Shown here: piece after piece, positions 1 through 12,147 of the stretch
How positions within the stretch are numbered: the stretch's first letter is position 1
How the letters are laid out: each line of letters begins with the position of its first letter
Source: Vanessa cardui
Lineage: Eukaryota; Arthropoda; Insecta; Lepidoptera; Nymphalidae
Assembly: GCF_905220365.1 (NCBI RefSeq)
Contig: NC_061129.1
Coordinates: 5,952,803-6,016,802, forward strand
Direction of reading: 5' to 3'
DNA length: 64,000 nt
Program-made: the position numbers and the translations under genes
The notes under the pieces: generated by a model
The model's database searches: none
Told to the model about the DNA's origin: nothing
Seen by the model: only the letters and a program-made list of their open reading frames with translations

Positions 1-244
1 TTTGGTTGGTAGTTGAAGTTGTATGTATCGACAGCAAATTTAAAATTTAGCTAGATACTATTTAGCTTCTCATATTTGGCATATAGTCATTTATATCATC
101 TCTGATTCTGACACGTACATAACGTAATAATTTGGCTTCTTAAATTTGGCGTATAGTCTTTCATATCCTTTCTGATTCTGGCACCCATATAACAAAATGG
201 GTATAATGGGTATATGGGTTATTAATCGGTCAAATAAAACCTAC

Positions 245-3200
245 CTGTTATATGTTTCGCCCGCTTGTTTGATATAATTGAAGAGAGATTGGCAGACGAC
301 GTCGGCGGGACACTTCTCGTTCTCCACTACCTCGAATAGCGCTGTGCTCTTAGCTGATGCGAACAGATCTTCGTCGAACTTGCCTTCGGCTAAATATTCC
401 TCCTGAAAATTATATATAACATTAATTCCATAATTTAGAAATAATCAAATTCCAAATTTGAGTTACGAAATGTTTTAAATATATTTACCACTATGGACTT
501 AGCCTTTGTGTATGCCGCCACAGCATTGGTTGCACGATACAGCGAAAAGGCGAGGCGGCCTTCGTTCTGTGAGGGACGGATGCCGTAGCCGTATGAGAGT
601 CCACATCCGCGTATCAATCGCCACATTGGGCCCTGTCGTTAAGAGAACCAAGTTTATTTTTAAATAAAAGAAGATAGATAAGTGACTATCTATAATATTG
701 GTTTTGAAATCTCCCTTTGATTGGGTTGTCTGGAAGATATGGCTAATAAGCTATAAGTCCGCCTGTTGTACAACACTTTTAATGTACTTCTTTTGCTTTT
801 TTTTTTTAATTCTTGTATTTTATTAATTTTGTGTTACTTTCTTTTTTTTGTGTTTTGTTTGTGGTGTGCAATAAAGAATAATTCATTCATTCATTCAATA
901 TTTCATGTTTTTGTTTTAGCCAGGTATTTAGAAGAACTTAAATTCGAAGTATTCGTTAAAGACAAAAGATTGTGCAACTTAAGTTAATGAGATATGAGCG
1001 AGTCAATACTTGAGTCTAGATTAAACATTCAGACAGTAATTCTTAATCGCACTGTGCCTAAAGAATATTCACTTCAATAATGATTAGTGTGCGCATGCGC
1101 AACTGCAATTGTGCACCTCCAGCTGAGTGAAGTAGTTGAGCGCGACGGCCAGCGGAGCGGCGTCGGGCAGGGCATAGCCCAACGGGCCAGGACTCAGCTG
1201 CACTACGAATGACGACTCTAAGCCACCCACTCCGACTACCATGCCGCCGCCCCAGCCGCTCATCAGCTCAGCGTCCATGTACAGTTTAGGCCTGTAAAAT
1301 GTTTAACAAAAGTATACAGTAAACAATATTTATGTTAGTTTTGGATGTCTGCTTCACCCAATAATATTCTAATAAACAGATGTTATATCCATACTAAACA
1401 ACAAAAAAAAAGTGTGCCGCGCCGGGGACCGTTTATTTTAGTTTATTTTTACATTTTGTTAAAAGTAAAAAGGATAGCTTGATAAAAACAATAAGTAAAA
1501 GGGATAACTAGATGTTTTAATTACGCAAAACGTATTACTACGTAATTATGATGTATTATAACGTATTTCTACGTAAAACGACTAAAGGCAAACGTCCCAA
1601 TTAGGACGTTTTCTAGTCTTCACTTTTTGGGCGTTAATAACATATCTGTTTACTAAAACATCATTGGCTTCACCTCATTGTATTATGGGTATAAATGGTT
1701 TTTTTATTTATATACTATCTTTGATTCATGAGGAATAAAGATGTTAACCGAACAATTAACTATAAAAAAATACAAAAAACTAATCTCAACAACACCAGTC
1801 CGAAACTTGTGATTTAATATCGTCGCAACTTCAGTGGAGATGTAAGTTAGGTTATAGCTGTCATAGTGTGATAGAATCTTGTAAACTTACTCGACTGGAA
1901 TAATTTCGTTCTCCCTGGCAAATCTCTTCCAAGGCTCGACGCTGATCTTGTAGCGCTCGAAGTCGGTAGCGAGATGTAGCCACGCCCTCTCCGTGACGTT
2001 CTTGAACGTTTGTTTCGCTTCCTTCAGCGCTGCTTCCGCTGAGTCACCGCCCGCGTTCAAATGCTCGATTAGCTCCTTGAGGAACTTCTGTTGCCGGAGC
2101 ACCGAACTCCAGTGGACATTACTGTCCTTTGAGTAAAGCGAGTCTCGTAGGATGTCATACACCATTTTGTGACCGTTTCTTCTCACCTGGGGATATTTAA
2201 TGGTTTAAATACAATATCAGAGGGTTTAAGCATACATTAAATATGTGCTGATTCCATTTCGTACCTGAGATACATCATTGAGCAATCTTTGAGTGAATAC
2301 TAACAGTCTTTCCTTAGTAATTTCAGCTGCATATAAGACTTCATAAAGATGGTTCACAACTTCTTCATAATCTGCCGGTTCGCACTGGAATCGAAAATCA
2401 ATCAAATTGAATAAAAAAAATAAGGCATTTGTGCAAAACCTATTAATAGAAGTAAAATCATCATGATTGTCGTTTATAACTATTGCGAGGGGCGCTGTGA
2501 GCTTTATAATACTATAAAGGCATTTTTAATGACCTGGTTCACACCCTATTTGGCTATTAGAACAGGGATTTAATCAATTATTAAAATGGGGTAATTGTAT
2601 TCTACTATCCCACAACTACACGTTATGCAAAATAAAATAACATAAATATTAATGCTTCTCACCCTTGTTTCGATGTGAACAAAGTTGCCAAACTGGCCCA
2701 CTGCAAAGTTACCGGGACGACCGAACCCAATATCGTTGCTGAAGGTCACGGTTAGCTGTTCCGTGGTCGAGATAACTTCCTCGTGGGAGATCAGTTCGTT
2801 ACCGCGCCTCACCGGGCACTCGGCCAACGCGTTGAGCAGTAGAGGGAGCCACTTGCGTGTTGTTTGATCCACTTTCATGGTATCGAGGATGATGTTTATC
2901 TGAAAAGTTTAATCTTATTATTTCTTTCAGTTTTTTTATATAATGAAGACGTTACACCAGACATAGTTCTTTAAAAAGAGCATGCATAATAGGCTATTTG
3001 ACTGGTTTTTAAAATCCATTTTATAGTATTTAGTAGAGGTTAAGGAACCCAGTAAAAGTTGATTTCTTTTTTTCTAGTACATATTTGCCGAAAAATATCA
3101 TATTAAAAATTCCATATTTAAATAACGCGCGAAAACGCTACTTGGACAATATGGCGCTGCAATGGGGTCGGTGACGTCACTTTGCTGTATTTTAATCTGT

Positions 3201-6200
3201 GGTACATATAGTAGAAAAGCAAAGTTTACAAGAAAGTGACTTCATCATAAGCCCGGCCAATCAGGAGCGTTTTGTGTCACGTGACAAACGTTTGAAAAAA
3301 TGCGTTTTTATTTATGGATTTTTGAATAAATTAGGTATTATTTTCAACTTTCGTTAGTAAATAACCATTTTTATAGTCATAATATACACTGATTACAATA
3401 ATTCACAATTTATTTTTCGCATTGTCAAATAGCCTATTTAACAAAGTTAAGGTAATAAATGGTCGCTCCATAGAAAAATAAGAATAAATCGAAGTACTAC
3501 TTCAAATGACTTACATATACGAAGTTAGTGTTGAGGCTGTGGACTCTCGTGTAGAGCGGCACCTGCGTCAGGTCGAAGTATGGGCAGGGCTCGGAGCCGG
3601 TACTCCAGGTGCGGATCTTGTGGCAGCGCAGGCCTTCGCACGGCGGCACGGGCACGGCCGCCAGCGTGCCGGCGGGGGGCGGGCGCTGCGGGGTGGGAAC
3701 GTAAGTTTACTAATGTCTTAGCAATACCGCTATTTCTATTGAAGTATTACTCATATATTGTCCCCACCGATTTCGTTCCCCACCGATTTCGTTCTGAGCC
3801 GAGGTGCGATCTCATAGGAGACACCCTCAGGACGAATTTTAGTTTTAATTTAGAGGCCCGCGCTCAACTTCAGGGCAGGGGACATTAGTTCTCGCCCGAA
3901 AGACCGGTGACGCTGTGAAGGCCAGTAGAGCCAACAACAATACAACACACATAAAAAAAAATCATATATTGCTTTCCACCTGGAATTTTTATTCCAATTG
4001 GAAAGCAATACAGTTTTTGTAATAAAAATTTAATTGATATTACCTCATTAAATTCCATAGCATCCTCCAGTTGTTTAGCCTTTTCCGCTAATCCACTTTC
4101 ACCTAATTTAGCTCTTTGTTCTTCTATTCTCTTCTTTTCTTCTTCTGCCATTCTTAAAGAAACAGTAATTCACTCATTTATTAGAAATATAAAGCTTTCA
4201 TATCATATTATTGCAAAATATGTATTTTGTATATTTTATGTAATGATGTAGAAGTATTTTTGTATATTTTTTACTTACTTAGCTTGCAATTCGATACTAG
4301 GTGATCCAATGATGGTGACTAAATCATCAGAAAAGTACTTCTTCAAAAGTCCCAACCAATAATCTACATTCTCTGTTAGTAACTCCTGGAGAGTTTGTTG
4401 CGGATTCATACGAGACACAAACTGAAAAATAAAATCAATTTAGTAAAGTATGACATTACTATTAAGTATTAAGAATTGAGATGGTCAAGTGGTTTGACGT
4501 AACACTCAACCTAATATTTTTGGGATGCAATTCGAGTTTTTATATATTAACCAACGCATTTAAGCCAGGACTATGATATTTACAGATTGCTACTTTAACT
4601 AAATAAGTGAAAAAGTGGAAAGGTCCTTAGTATTATTGTAAAAGAACATTTTTTTTTAACCCAATAATTTGGTGATGGCTTGGTGCCAGCTCTTCTATAT
4701 TTAGTATTGCTGTTTTGGTCTGACAGTTAAGTGAACTCTTGTAAACTATACCTAACCATAAGAGACAAAAGTCAAAAATATAACATTTAACTGAAAATTA
4801 AAACAATATCATTGGTTGAATCTTGAGAGCTATAGATTAAACAATCTATGATATTTACCAACGGTAAAATTAAGTAACATTAAAGAAATAAGTAAAGAAG
4901 TAAGTATATGCAACAGAGTTGCATTATAAATAAATATGAATTAATCAGAAACTCTTAGTAGCGCACATCTCATGGTACTCACATCTTGTTCATTCTGCGA
5001 ATATAAAGCATCACCAATACATCTGAAAGCGATTGCGTGATGGGGATCAGACTCTAAGCTGGCCATGGTCTCTCTCAGCTGCTTCCTTAAGAGTCGTTTC
5101 ATGCGATCCATGTCAATAGCCTCCTCACCGGAGATAACACTCTTTAAGCACTCACGAGCTTCGTCTCGAGCGGTTTCCAGCTTATTGATTGGAACATTGT
5201 CTAGTTCGATTTTAATCAATGGCGCGATGTTCTCGGTTAGATTGTAGGAAACCTGGAAGCAAAATCATCATTACTGTAGTTGGTCTATTCAAATCATATC
5301 GCAATAGTAACAAGTTAGTCAAGAATGAAAGCTTAGTTGATAAATGGATATCACAAAATATTTCTTTTGTTAAACTAAATCATGCTAAACAAAACAAAAT
5401 GTTATATATAATTCTTGTTATACATATTTAGTTTTTATTTCTGTTTGAACTGTTTATACAAATACACCCAGATATTCCTGATCTGGTTTTAAGAAATTTC
5501 CAAACAAACTTTTATATGTACTCAGGAAATTGGTCGCAAAGTTTGTAGTGATCAAATTGTGTTAATTTATCTAGCTTGGCAGTGAACAAAAATTTAGTTA
5601 GGAACTCTGGATGAAATTTTGCATCATGTATCGACCACACCACAAGCCACTCTAGAGCTATATGGAAGGACAATATGATTTCTTAGATTTTGTATATTAT
5701 AATTTGAATTTAATTAGATATATATAGTCTATTCCAATGGGAAGAGGAGAAAAGGTAAATAAACAACTTTAACCTTGAATTGATATGTCATTTGCGTTCG
5801 ACTAGTGAGGTGAAAATAATTGAATGAATGGGTAATTAATGCTAAAGAACGATATATTTTTTTTGAGTTTAAAAGTAATTTTCCGTTTAAACAAAGTCAG
5901 GTTGTAATAAAAAACTTCAGAGAATTCCGAATATGCATCCGTGCACATGATACAAAAGATGAGAGACGAATGTCTTTCTTAACATTGTATTATTTTCAAA
6001 ACTATAAAATTGCTATGCACAAAACTGATCTACATTTCGAGATAAGAGATTATTTTTAAGTAAAATAATTCTTTTAACATTTTTGGTAAAAATATTATTT
6101 TTATGTGAAAACCTTACTGTATAAAAATAACTTTTTTATCTATCGTTAGGTAACTTTTTACGTTTCTAATAAATAATTCATATTATATATTACAACCAAT

Positions 6201-9200
6201 TAAATAAATATATTTTAAAAAAATATCTATAATGAATTTTAAAACTAAAACAATATATTTTTTATCTGTATAAATTCATTCGTCTACATTCGTTTAGCGA
6301 ACATGCCTAGTTGAGGCCTCTATTTTTAATGTTCGTCATCGAGAAATGGCGTCTTGAATGTCGACAAAACTGTTTTCGTTACTTTGGAAGTGAAATTAAA
6401 GTGGATCTATGTAGTTTAGTGAAATATTGTTGTATTACAAATGAAGATATATTAATCAAGAACTGTTTGTAGTTAATCTTATAGTGGAATTATCATCAAA
6501 ACACTTGTGATATTGAAAAATACGGTATGTTTTGAATGTTTCCTTTTGTCATTGGAATGGACTATACATATTTGTATGCATTTTAGATATCAGGTACTGT
6601 ACATTATTTTATTTATTTATTTTTTTAATATATTAATATTACACTGTATTTATTTATTATGTTTATATCAGCTCTGTACACCCCCACCTTTTTGCTATAT
6701 CTGTTTTCCTCTACCTTAAGATTGCCTGGAAGAGATCGCTGTGTTAGCGATAAGGCCGCCTCTTGTACATCTTTCCTAACCGTGTATATGGTGTACAATA
6801 AAGAGTATTTTGATTTTGATTTGATTTAATTAAAATGGTGAGCAGAGATGGCCCAGTGGTTAGAACGCGTGCATCTTAACCGATGATTGCGGGTTCAAAC
6901 CCAGGCAAGCACCGCTGATTCATGTGCTTAATTTGTCTTTATAATTCATCTCGTGCTCAGCGGTGAAGGAAAACATCGTGAGGAAACCTGCATGTGACAA
7001 ATTTCATAGAAATTCTGCCACATGTGTATTCCACCAACCCGCATTGGAACAGCGTGGTGGAATATGTTCCAAACCTTCTCCTTAAAGGGAGAGGAGGCCT
7101 TTAGCCCAGCAGTGGGAATTTACAGGCTGTTACTTACTTTTTTTTTTACTTAATTAAAATGGTTAGGTAAAGTGTGGCTCACATCTCCGGCCAGGGCGTC
7201 CTCGCGCTCTACGAGGCGGCGCTGCAGCGGCGCGGCGGCCGTGTCGCACAGGTAGCGCAGCAGCACCGCACAGCCAGTCAGCTCCGTCAGCGCCGACGCC
7301 TCCGTCAGCAGCGGCCCGCGCCAGCCGAATAGCACCTGTACAATATACACATATTAATAATAATAATAAGCCTTTATTTATTTCCTTGACTTAATCCTAC
7401 TACATATTAAAGTAAGTATTCAAAATAATTATACAAAAAGTTGACCTATTCCTAATATAAAAAAGTTTAAAAAGTATACATATTACATTTTTGTAAATGG
7501 GTAGTTTTAAAAGTCTTCACTGCCCATAAACATAAGCATTGTAAGAGATAGTAAACATCATCTTTACTTGGTGGTAGGGCTTTGTGCAATCCCGTCTGGG
7601 TAGGTACCACCCACTCATCAGTTATTCTACCGCCAAATAACAGTAGTCAGTATTGTTGTGTTCCGGTTTGAAGGGTGAGTGAGCCAGTGTAACTACAGCA
7701 AAAGGGACATAACATCTTAGTTCCCAAGGTTGGTGGCCCATTGACGATGTAAGGTAATATATTTTACAGTGTCATTGTCTATGGGTGATGGTGACCACTT
7801 TCCATCAGGTGGCCTATATGCTCGTCCGCCAACCTATAACATAAAAAAAAAAAAACTGTCAGATTATCGATGTTGGTAACTGAGATGTTATGTCCTTAGA
7901 GCTTTTAGTTACACTAATCAAGAAGCATAATGCTATAACTAAAAATATTCAAGTTGAAATATCTATAAAAATATAATTTTTAGCATGTCATTGTAAAAAT
8001 CAGTATCTGTAAGGCTGTTGTTAGATGCGTATGCGCCATTGCATTCACAATGGTCTGTTTTAAAAGCAGCAACATTATACAATTAAATTAAACATGTAAT
8101 ACCAAATTTGATTTTGAATAATGTTATTAGAAAAAAATAATAAAGACCTGTCCACAATCTTCAGTGTCGGCAGGCCATTGCTCCCTGCGTTCTCCATAGT
8201 TTGGTGAAGGAGGAATAGTTTGCCATGGTTTGACCCATTCTTCTTGAGGAACCTTCTCCCTCTAAATATTGGAAGAGCTCGCATTAAAATATGCTGTAAA
8301 TCTTTTATATAAAAATTAAAAAAACCATATGTTATATTTTTACTATAAAATCATATAAAAAGAAAATGATAAATGAATGAAAATCATAAATGAAATGATA
8401 TGAAAAAAAATATCATCTGAATACATGGGAGTTATTTACATTATAGTAATAAGTTATTATACAATTTAATATTAAAGATTACAAAGTATATCTCCATTTA
8501 GTATTGTATTAATAACAAAATTATATTTAAGACTTTGGTAGGTATTACATATTTTGAGACGAGAACGACAAGATTGCAAATGCAACCTGTTTAACTACCT
8601 GAATGATTGCTATATAATAGGTACATTTGGTTCACCTTTGCGATGATGTCATCCTCCACAATAGCAAGTGCCTTGAATACATTCTCAGCTTCAATTTGGC
8701 CTGTTAAGATAATCGTTAAATTTTCTGCTCTATAGAACTTCTTATGGAAATCTCGCACCTGAAATTTGATTTGTAAAGTTATTAGTTTTGTGTATAAATA
8801 AAACTGTTATTTTTATAACAAAATTATTAGAAAGTTAGGGGCATTTGTTGTTTATTTGTCTGAATAGTCACCATATGGCAAATTGCCTAAATAAGCATTC
8901 CACTATGACAGCCTATTCTGTCTCTATAATCCAAAGGTAACAATTTGCCGAAATATAAAACAAATTTTTTTAATTCATTAATCGATACAAACAAAAACTG
9001 CCACTATGGAGCTTTTATGAAAGTAGCAAATATTTATATTTACTTTAGTATTGTTGGTGGAAGTTCTCAAATTTTTCATTATTCCACCTGTCTCTGATGA
9101 GTATCCGCTATTGGGATACATGGCCCGTTGTAAGCTTAACTCGCATCTACAATGTATTAAAGAAAACATTTAAATTGTACAAAACACAATGGTACATTTT

Positions 9201-9842
9201 GTTAATACTTCAGAATAATATAGAGAAATTATTCAAAGTTATTGAACTAATGCACCTGCAATCTGCTGTATTTTCTCGTCCCTGCATTTCACAATACACA
9301 ACACCCGCATCTTCTCCATCACCATCAATATGATGAACCTCAGTCGTAAAACCTTGGTCGGTGAGCGTGGGTCTCAGGATATGATCGAGGTAGATAGGCA
9401 GTAAAGTTAACATCCCCGCATCTCCGGCAGTGTGGATGGTGTAACAGGTGTGATCAATGTCTGTCCAGGCATTGGTGCCATGTGCCATACAACGGTTGGC
9501 CAATAAATCTAGGATGCCCTTGTATGGATAGCGCTCTGAGCCCAAGAAAATGAGATGTTCTAATGTATGCGGCAAACCGTCGTCATCATGAGCTTCCGTT
9601 GCTAAAAAGGAACATTTTGTTTACAAAACAGTTTACACAAACAAGCCGATACGACGACGCAGTTTTATTGCATAAAAATTAAGTATAATTAAAGTTCACA
9701 TACCAAGGCAAAAAAATCCTTTGACCAGGGGACCCTCAACGTTTGCTATTATTACCGTTAATCCAGTCTTTTCTGATACATATTTATTAACAGGTATTAC
9801 ATCAGAAGCTTTTATAGAAGATATTAATTTGAAGTGAGACAT
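245..9842 (-). CDS. M16-family zinc metalloprotease, C05D11.1-like (3' end off window)
   Basis: Sixteen coding exons, in transcript order: 9842-9704, 9601-9256, 9146-9044, 8758-8636, 8261-8148, 7335-7183, 5252-4983, 4421-4279, 4152-4044, 3685-3515, 2899-2663, 2384-2265, 2186-1891, 1291-1117, 632-489, 402-245. All joins are GT/AG and keep one frame, giving 933 codons plus two bases; the last exon(s) lie beyond the left edge. The start is the ATG at 9842; an in-frame TAG lies 24 nt upstream. Exon 2 carries the inverted zinc motif HTLEH (residues 58-62), and GVVYCEMQG (residues 146-154) matches the place of the third zinc ligand (Glu151) in presequence proteases. The two-half M16C layout and length of about 1,000 residues fit the uncharacterized C05D11.1-like group. 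No mitochondrial targeting peptide is obvious, so a cytosolic peptidase is likely; the substrate is unknown. Exons 6 and 10 are far more GC-rich than their neighbours. Confidence 0.9.
735..898 (+). repeat. 3' tail of a non-LTR retrotransposon (LINE) fragment
   Basis: Lies in the intron between the exons at 1117 and 632 of the protease gene. The string around gtccgcctgttgtac, a T-rich stretch, then gtgcaataaagaat and a (attc)n tail has the layout of lepidopteran LINE 3' ends and resembles the fragment at 6590-6825. No coding part remains. Confidence 0.45.
2988..3438. mobile_element. Candidate MITE with 15-bp terminal inverted repeats
   Basis: The left end at 2988-3002 reads aataggctatttgac and the right end at 3424-3438 is its exact reverse complement. 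The interior of about 420 bp has no ORF and sits wholly within the intron between protease exons 10 and 11. Size and ends fit a miniature inverted-repeat transposable element; the superfamily cannot be assigned and no clear target duplication was confirmed. Confidence 0.55.
6590..6825 (+). repeat. LINE 3'-end fragment with TTTTGATT tail
   Basis: The sequence ctggaagagatcgctg, then gataaggccgcc, then gtacaataaagagt and a (ttttgatt)n tail is a typical lepidopteran non-LTR 3' end. It is intronic in the protease gene (between exons at 7183 and 5252) and abuts the target duplication of the SINE at 6840. Confidence 0.6.
6840..7149 (+). mobile_element. tRNA-derived SINE, Metulj-like, with 14-bp target duplication
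   Basis: A full-length-looking SINE. The A box region (gatggcccagtggttag) and B box (gggttcaaaccc) form a tRNA-like head; the body contains gaaggaaaacatcgtgagg and agcccagcagtggg and ends in a TTACT/T-rich tail. It is flanked by perfect 14-bp duplications ttaattaaaatggt at 6826-6839 and 7150-7163, direct evidence of target-primed insertion. It lies in a protease intron about 20 nt from the splice donor of exon 6 (7183). The resemblance to Heliconius Metulj is from memory. Confidence 0.85.
7568..7855 (+). repeat. Lepidopteran dispersed retroposon (family B), full-length copy
   Basis: Starts ggtggtagggctttgtgc, contains gggtaggtaccacccactca and gttcccaaggttggtgg, and ends ctcgtccgccaacctat followed by an A tract. 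Related, more decayed copies occur elsewhere in this window (17765, 22660, 29000, 31590, 57718). It is intronic in the protease gene. The poly(A) end marks it as a retroposon, either a SINE or the 3' end of an RTE-like LINE. Confidence 0.75.
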
Positions 9843-10100
9843 AATTACTTTAATATAGTTAAACTATGCAATAACAACAAAACAAAAATGTCGTCAAAAA
9901 GCTACTTTTACAGTTTACCGATTACCGGCAATCTGAATTCTGAGATCATGTGGGTGATTTAGCGAGGTCGAAATGTCAAATCGTTGACATTTTGTTTAAT
10001 GACATTAACATTGATTGTTTTGTTGTCAAACGATATTTTATCGTGCCGTTCGGAAATCGGAAACTTTAAGATGAAGTTCGATTTATTCTCTGTGAAGTTC
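9843..10100 (-). promoter_or_regulatory. Putative promoter / 5' leader of the M16 protease gene
   Basis: This stretch directly precedes the protease start codon. It holds several TGTCAA/TTGACA words, including a 9-bp inverted repeat (9971-9979 with 9984-9992, loop atcg). The transcription start cannot be fixed from sequence. Assignment rests on position only. Confidence 0.35.
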
Positions 10101-10563
10101 TACCTATATGATACAAAAAATTAAGCATTTAAGAGCTTAAGAGGTAGATATTACAAGACATATTAAGATGTAAGGTAGAATGTATATTGAGAGCCTGTGG
10201 TAGCTTATGAATTTTCTAATGAAAACCAGTACAATGATGATTGGGAAATGTTTGAAAATTGATGAAACCAATTTAAATATTATTTTATTTGAATAACATT
10301 TAATTTTCACATTCATTAATTCAAATGTCTTTTTTAGCTACCATGTAATATTAAATCAAGACCATTTAATTTTACTGAAATAAACCATCATAAAAAATTC
10401 AATCTTTAAAAATCTATAATTTTACGAAATTGTACAATTTTCCGTGATAAGAAAAGTTGTCAAAGTGACTCAAAGTGTAAGTAAAGTTTTCTGATACAAT
10501 TCTATTCTATACTTGAAATCGCGCAAATTTAGGGGTACATTAACATCACATGCACTTTAAATA

Positions 10564-12147
10564 TACACATCAACACCGTCTAGGGATATTTTGTATAAAA
10601 TTCTTAAACTCAAAAAATCATTTCCAGTTTTAAAATCTTTTGATGAAAGACTATTTTGTAAATCTTCTTGGACAATTCTAAATTTGAATTTGAAAAAAAT
10701 AAATAAAAATAAAATTTTTACGCGACATAACGGTAGCAATGGCCGAAGGTTTCGTTTACCTACCGTCATATTAAGATATTTTTTGGGTCCAATTTAAGTT
10801 TTATAACAAGTTATCGATTAATTTCGAGTTAAACCTATTGTGTGCATCATGCAGCGGTGCCATTTAACTAGAGAAGAAATGCTAAGGGCAGGAGGCATGC
10901 TCCAAGCTGGGACTACTCAACGGAGTAATGCTGAGGAGATTGGAACAAGACTAAACGTTATATCTAGGTTATGGTCACGCTACCGTGCTACTGATGAAGT
11001 GACTGAAAGATATCCAGGTGGGAAGCGCATAACCAATCAACGACAAGACCGATATTTGCAAGTTGCCGCCAAAAAAGAACTAAATGTTACGGCACTTCAA
11101 TTGGTTCAGAGGCTCCAGCCAGAGGACCAGTCGCTTGTGAGTGACCAAACTGTAAGGAGAAGGCTGCATAAAGCTGACCTTCATGCTCGCAGACCGCTTC
11201 GTACTCCAGCACTACGCCGAGGAAATCGTGGGCGACGACTAGAGTGGGTTCGTGTAAATTTGTTCTCGGAAGATAACCAGTGGTCTGTAGTGCTGTTTAC
11301 CGATGAGTCCCGGTTCGGTTTCCATCCTGATACACGTAGCGTACGTGTTTGGCGATTCCCTGGTCATGATAGCCGTCTGCAACATCTTCAGAAAGTCCAT
11401 TCATAGCACGGCGGCATAATTATGATTTGGGTTAGAATTTATCTTGGTGGAAGAGCAGACCTCGTTTGGATCAGAAACACCATGGCGGCTGAAAAATGCC
11501 GTAACTTGTGCCAATAATTTAGCCCCATAGACTAAAAATGGGCCAAGAATTCACGCTCATGCACGATAGCACCCGTCCGCACACAGCGGGAGTGGTGACG
11601 AGGTGGTTGTAGGAACAAGACGTATCGGTCTTAGGCTGTCCCTCTCAATCACCTGACCTAAACCCCATAGAGCACGCGTGGGACAGACTCCAAAAAAGGG
11701 CTTCGAGGAATTTCCCTGCAAATGTTGCGACGGATGAGCCACTTTTTTGTATCTTAGTCGAACTTGGGACAATATACCGCAGCAAGACTTGGATAACTTA
11801 AAAAGTATGATATTTCAAAGTATGAAAAATTGTTGCAGGACGTTATAAATGTCCTGGGTAGTTTTACAGACTACTGATTTTTCATATGACTGTTAAAAAC
11901 AATAATTTTTCTACATTTTTCACATTTTCTTGAGACAAACATTAATTGTTAGTTTTACCATTATTTTACGTTTTTTCTTTATTTAAGGATAAAATTGTTT
12001 ACGCAAAATAATATGGTTTATTTTTTATTCTGGAGTATAGTCAGATAAATGGGCTTTATAAAAATATAAACATGTTGCATGTTATCTTTAATAAATTTTG
12101 AAATAATTGAGTAAATTCAAAATATCCCTAGACAATGTTGATGTGTG
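10564..12147 (+). mobile_element. Tc1/mariner transposon, inactive copy
   Basis: About 1.58 kb, bounded by inverted repeats: acatcaacaccgtctaggga on the left (from 10567) and its near-complement before 12147. Over about 30 bp the two ends differ at three positions. A TA dinucleotide lies immediately outside each end (10562-10563 and 12148-12149), the target duplication expected of this superfamily. The length is normal for Tc1 elements. The single internal gene is broken, so the copy cannot make its own transposase. Confidence 0.85.
10840..11800 (+). pseudogene. Tc1-type transposase pseudogene
   Basis: The open part (start about 10840-10849, first stop TAG at 11404) gives 188 residues with an N-terminal helix-turn-helix DNA-binding half and the first catalytic Asp in LFTDESRF. 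Homology continues past the stop: the second Asp is in HDSTRPH (about 11565) and the catalytic Glu is in SPDLNPIEHAW (about 11650). Thirty-four residues separate Asp and Glu, the DD34E spacing of Tc1 transposases. A further in-frame TAG follows TRWL, and the reading frame is lost between about 11404 and 11530. Each catalytic residue is recognisable, but the gene is dead. Confidence 0.85.

Noticed and set aside
3506..3888. Plus-strand ORFs of 71 and 102 codons rich in Arg and Ala
   Set aside because: They are antisense to the GC-rich protease exon 3515-3685 and lack splice or family support.
6847..6900. tRNA gene
   Set aside because: The A and B boxes belong to a SINE head; body, tail and target duplication follow, and no functional tRNA cloverleaf end is present.
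8075..8284. 69-codon minus-strand ORF with a basic N-terminus
   Set aside because: It is a wrong-frame shadow of protease exon 5; the true frame (REKVPQEEWVKPW...) starts at an acceptor at 8261 and joins both neighbours in phase.
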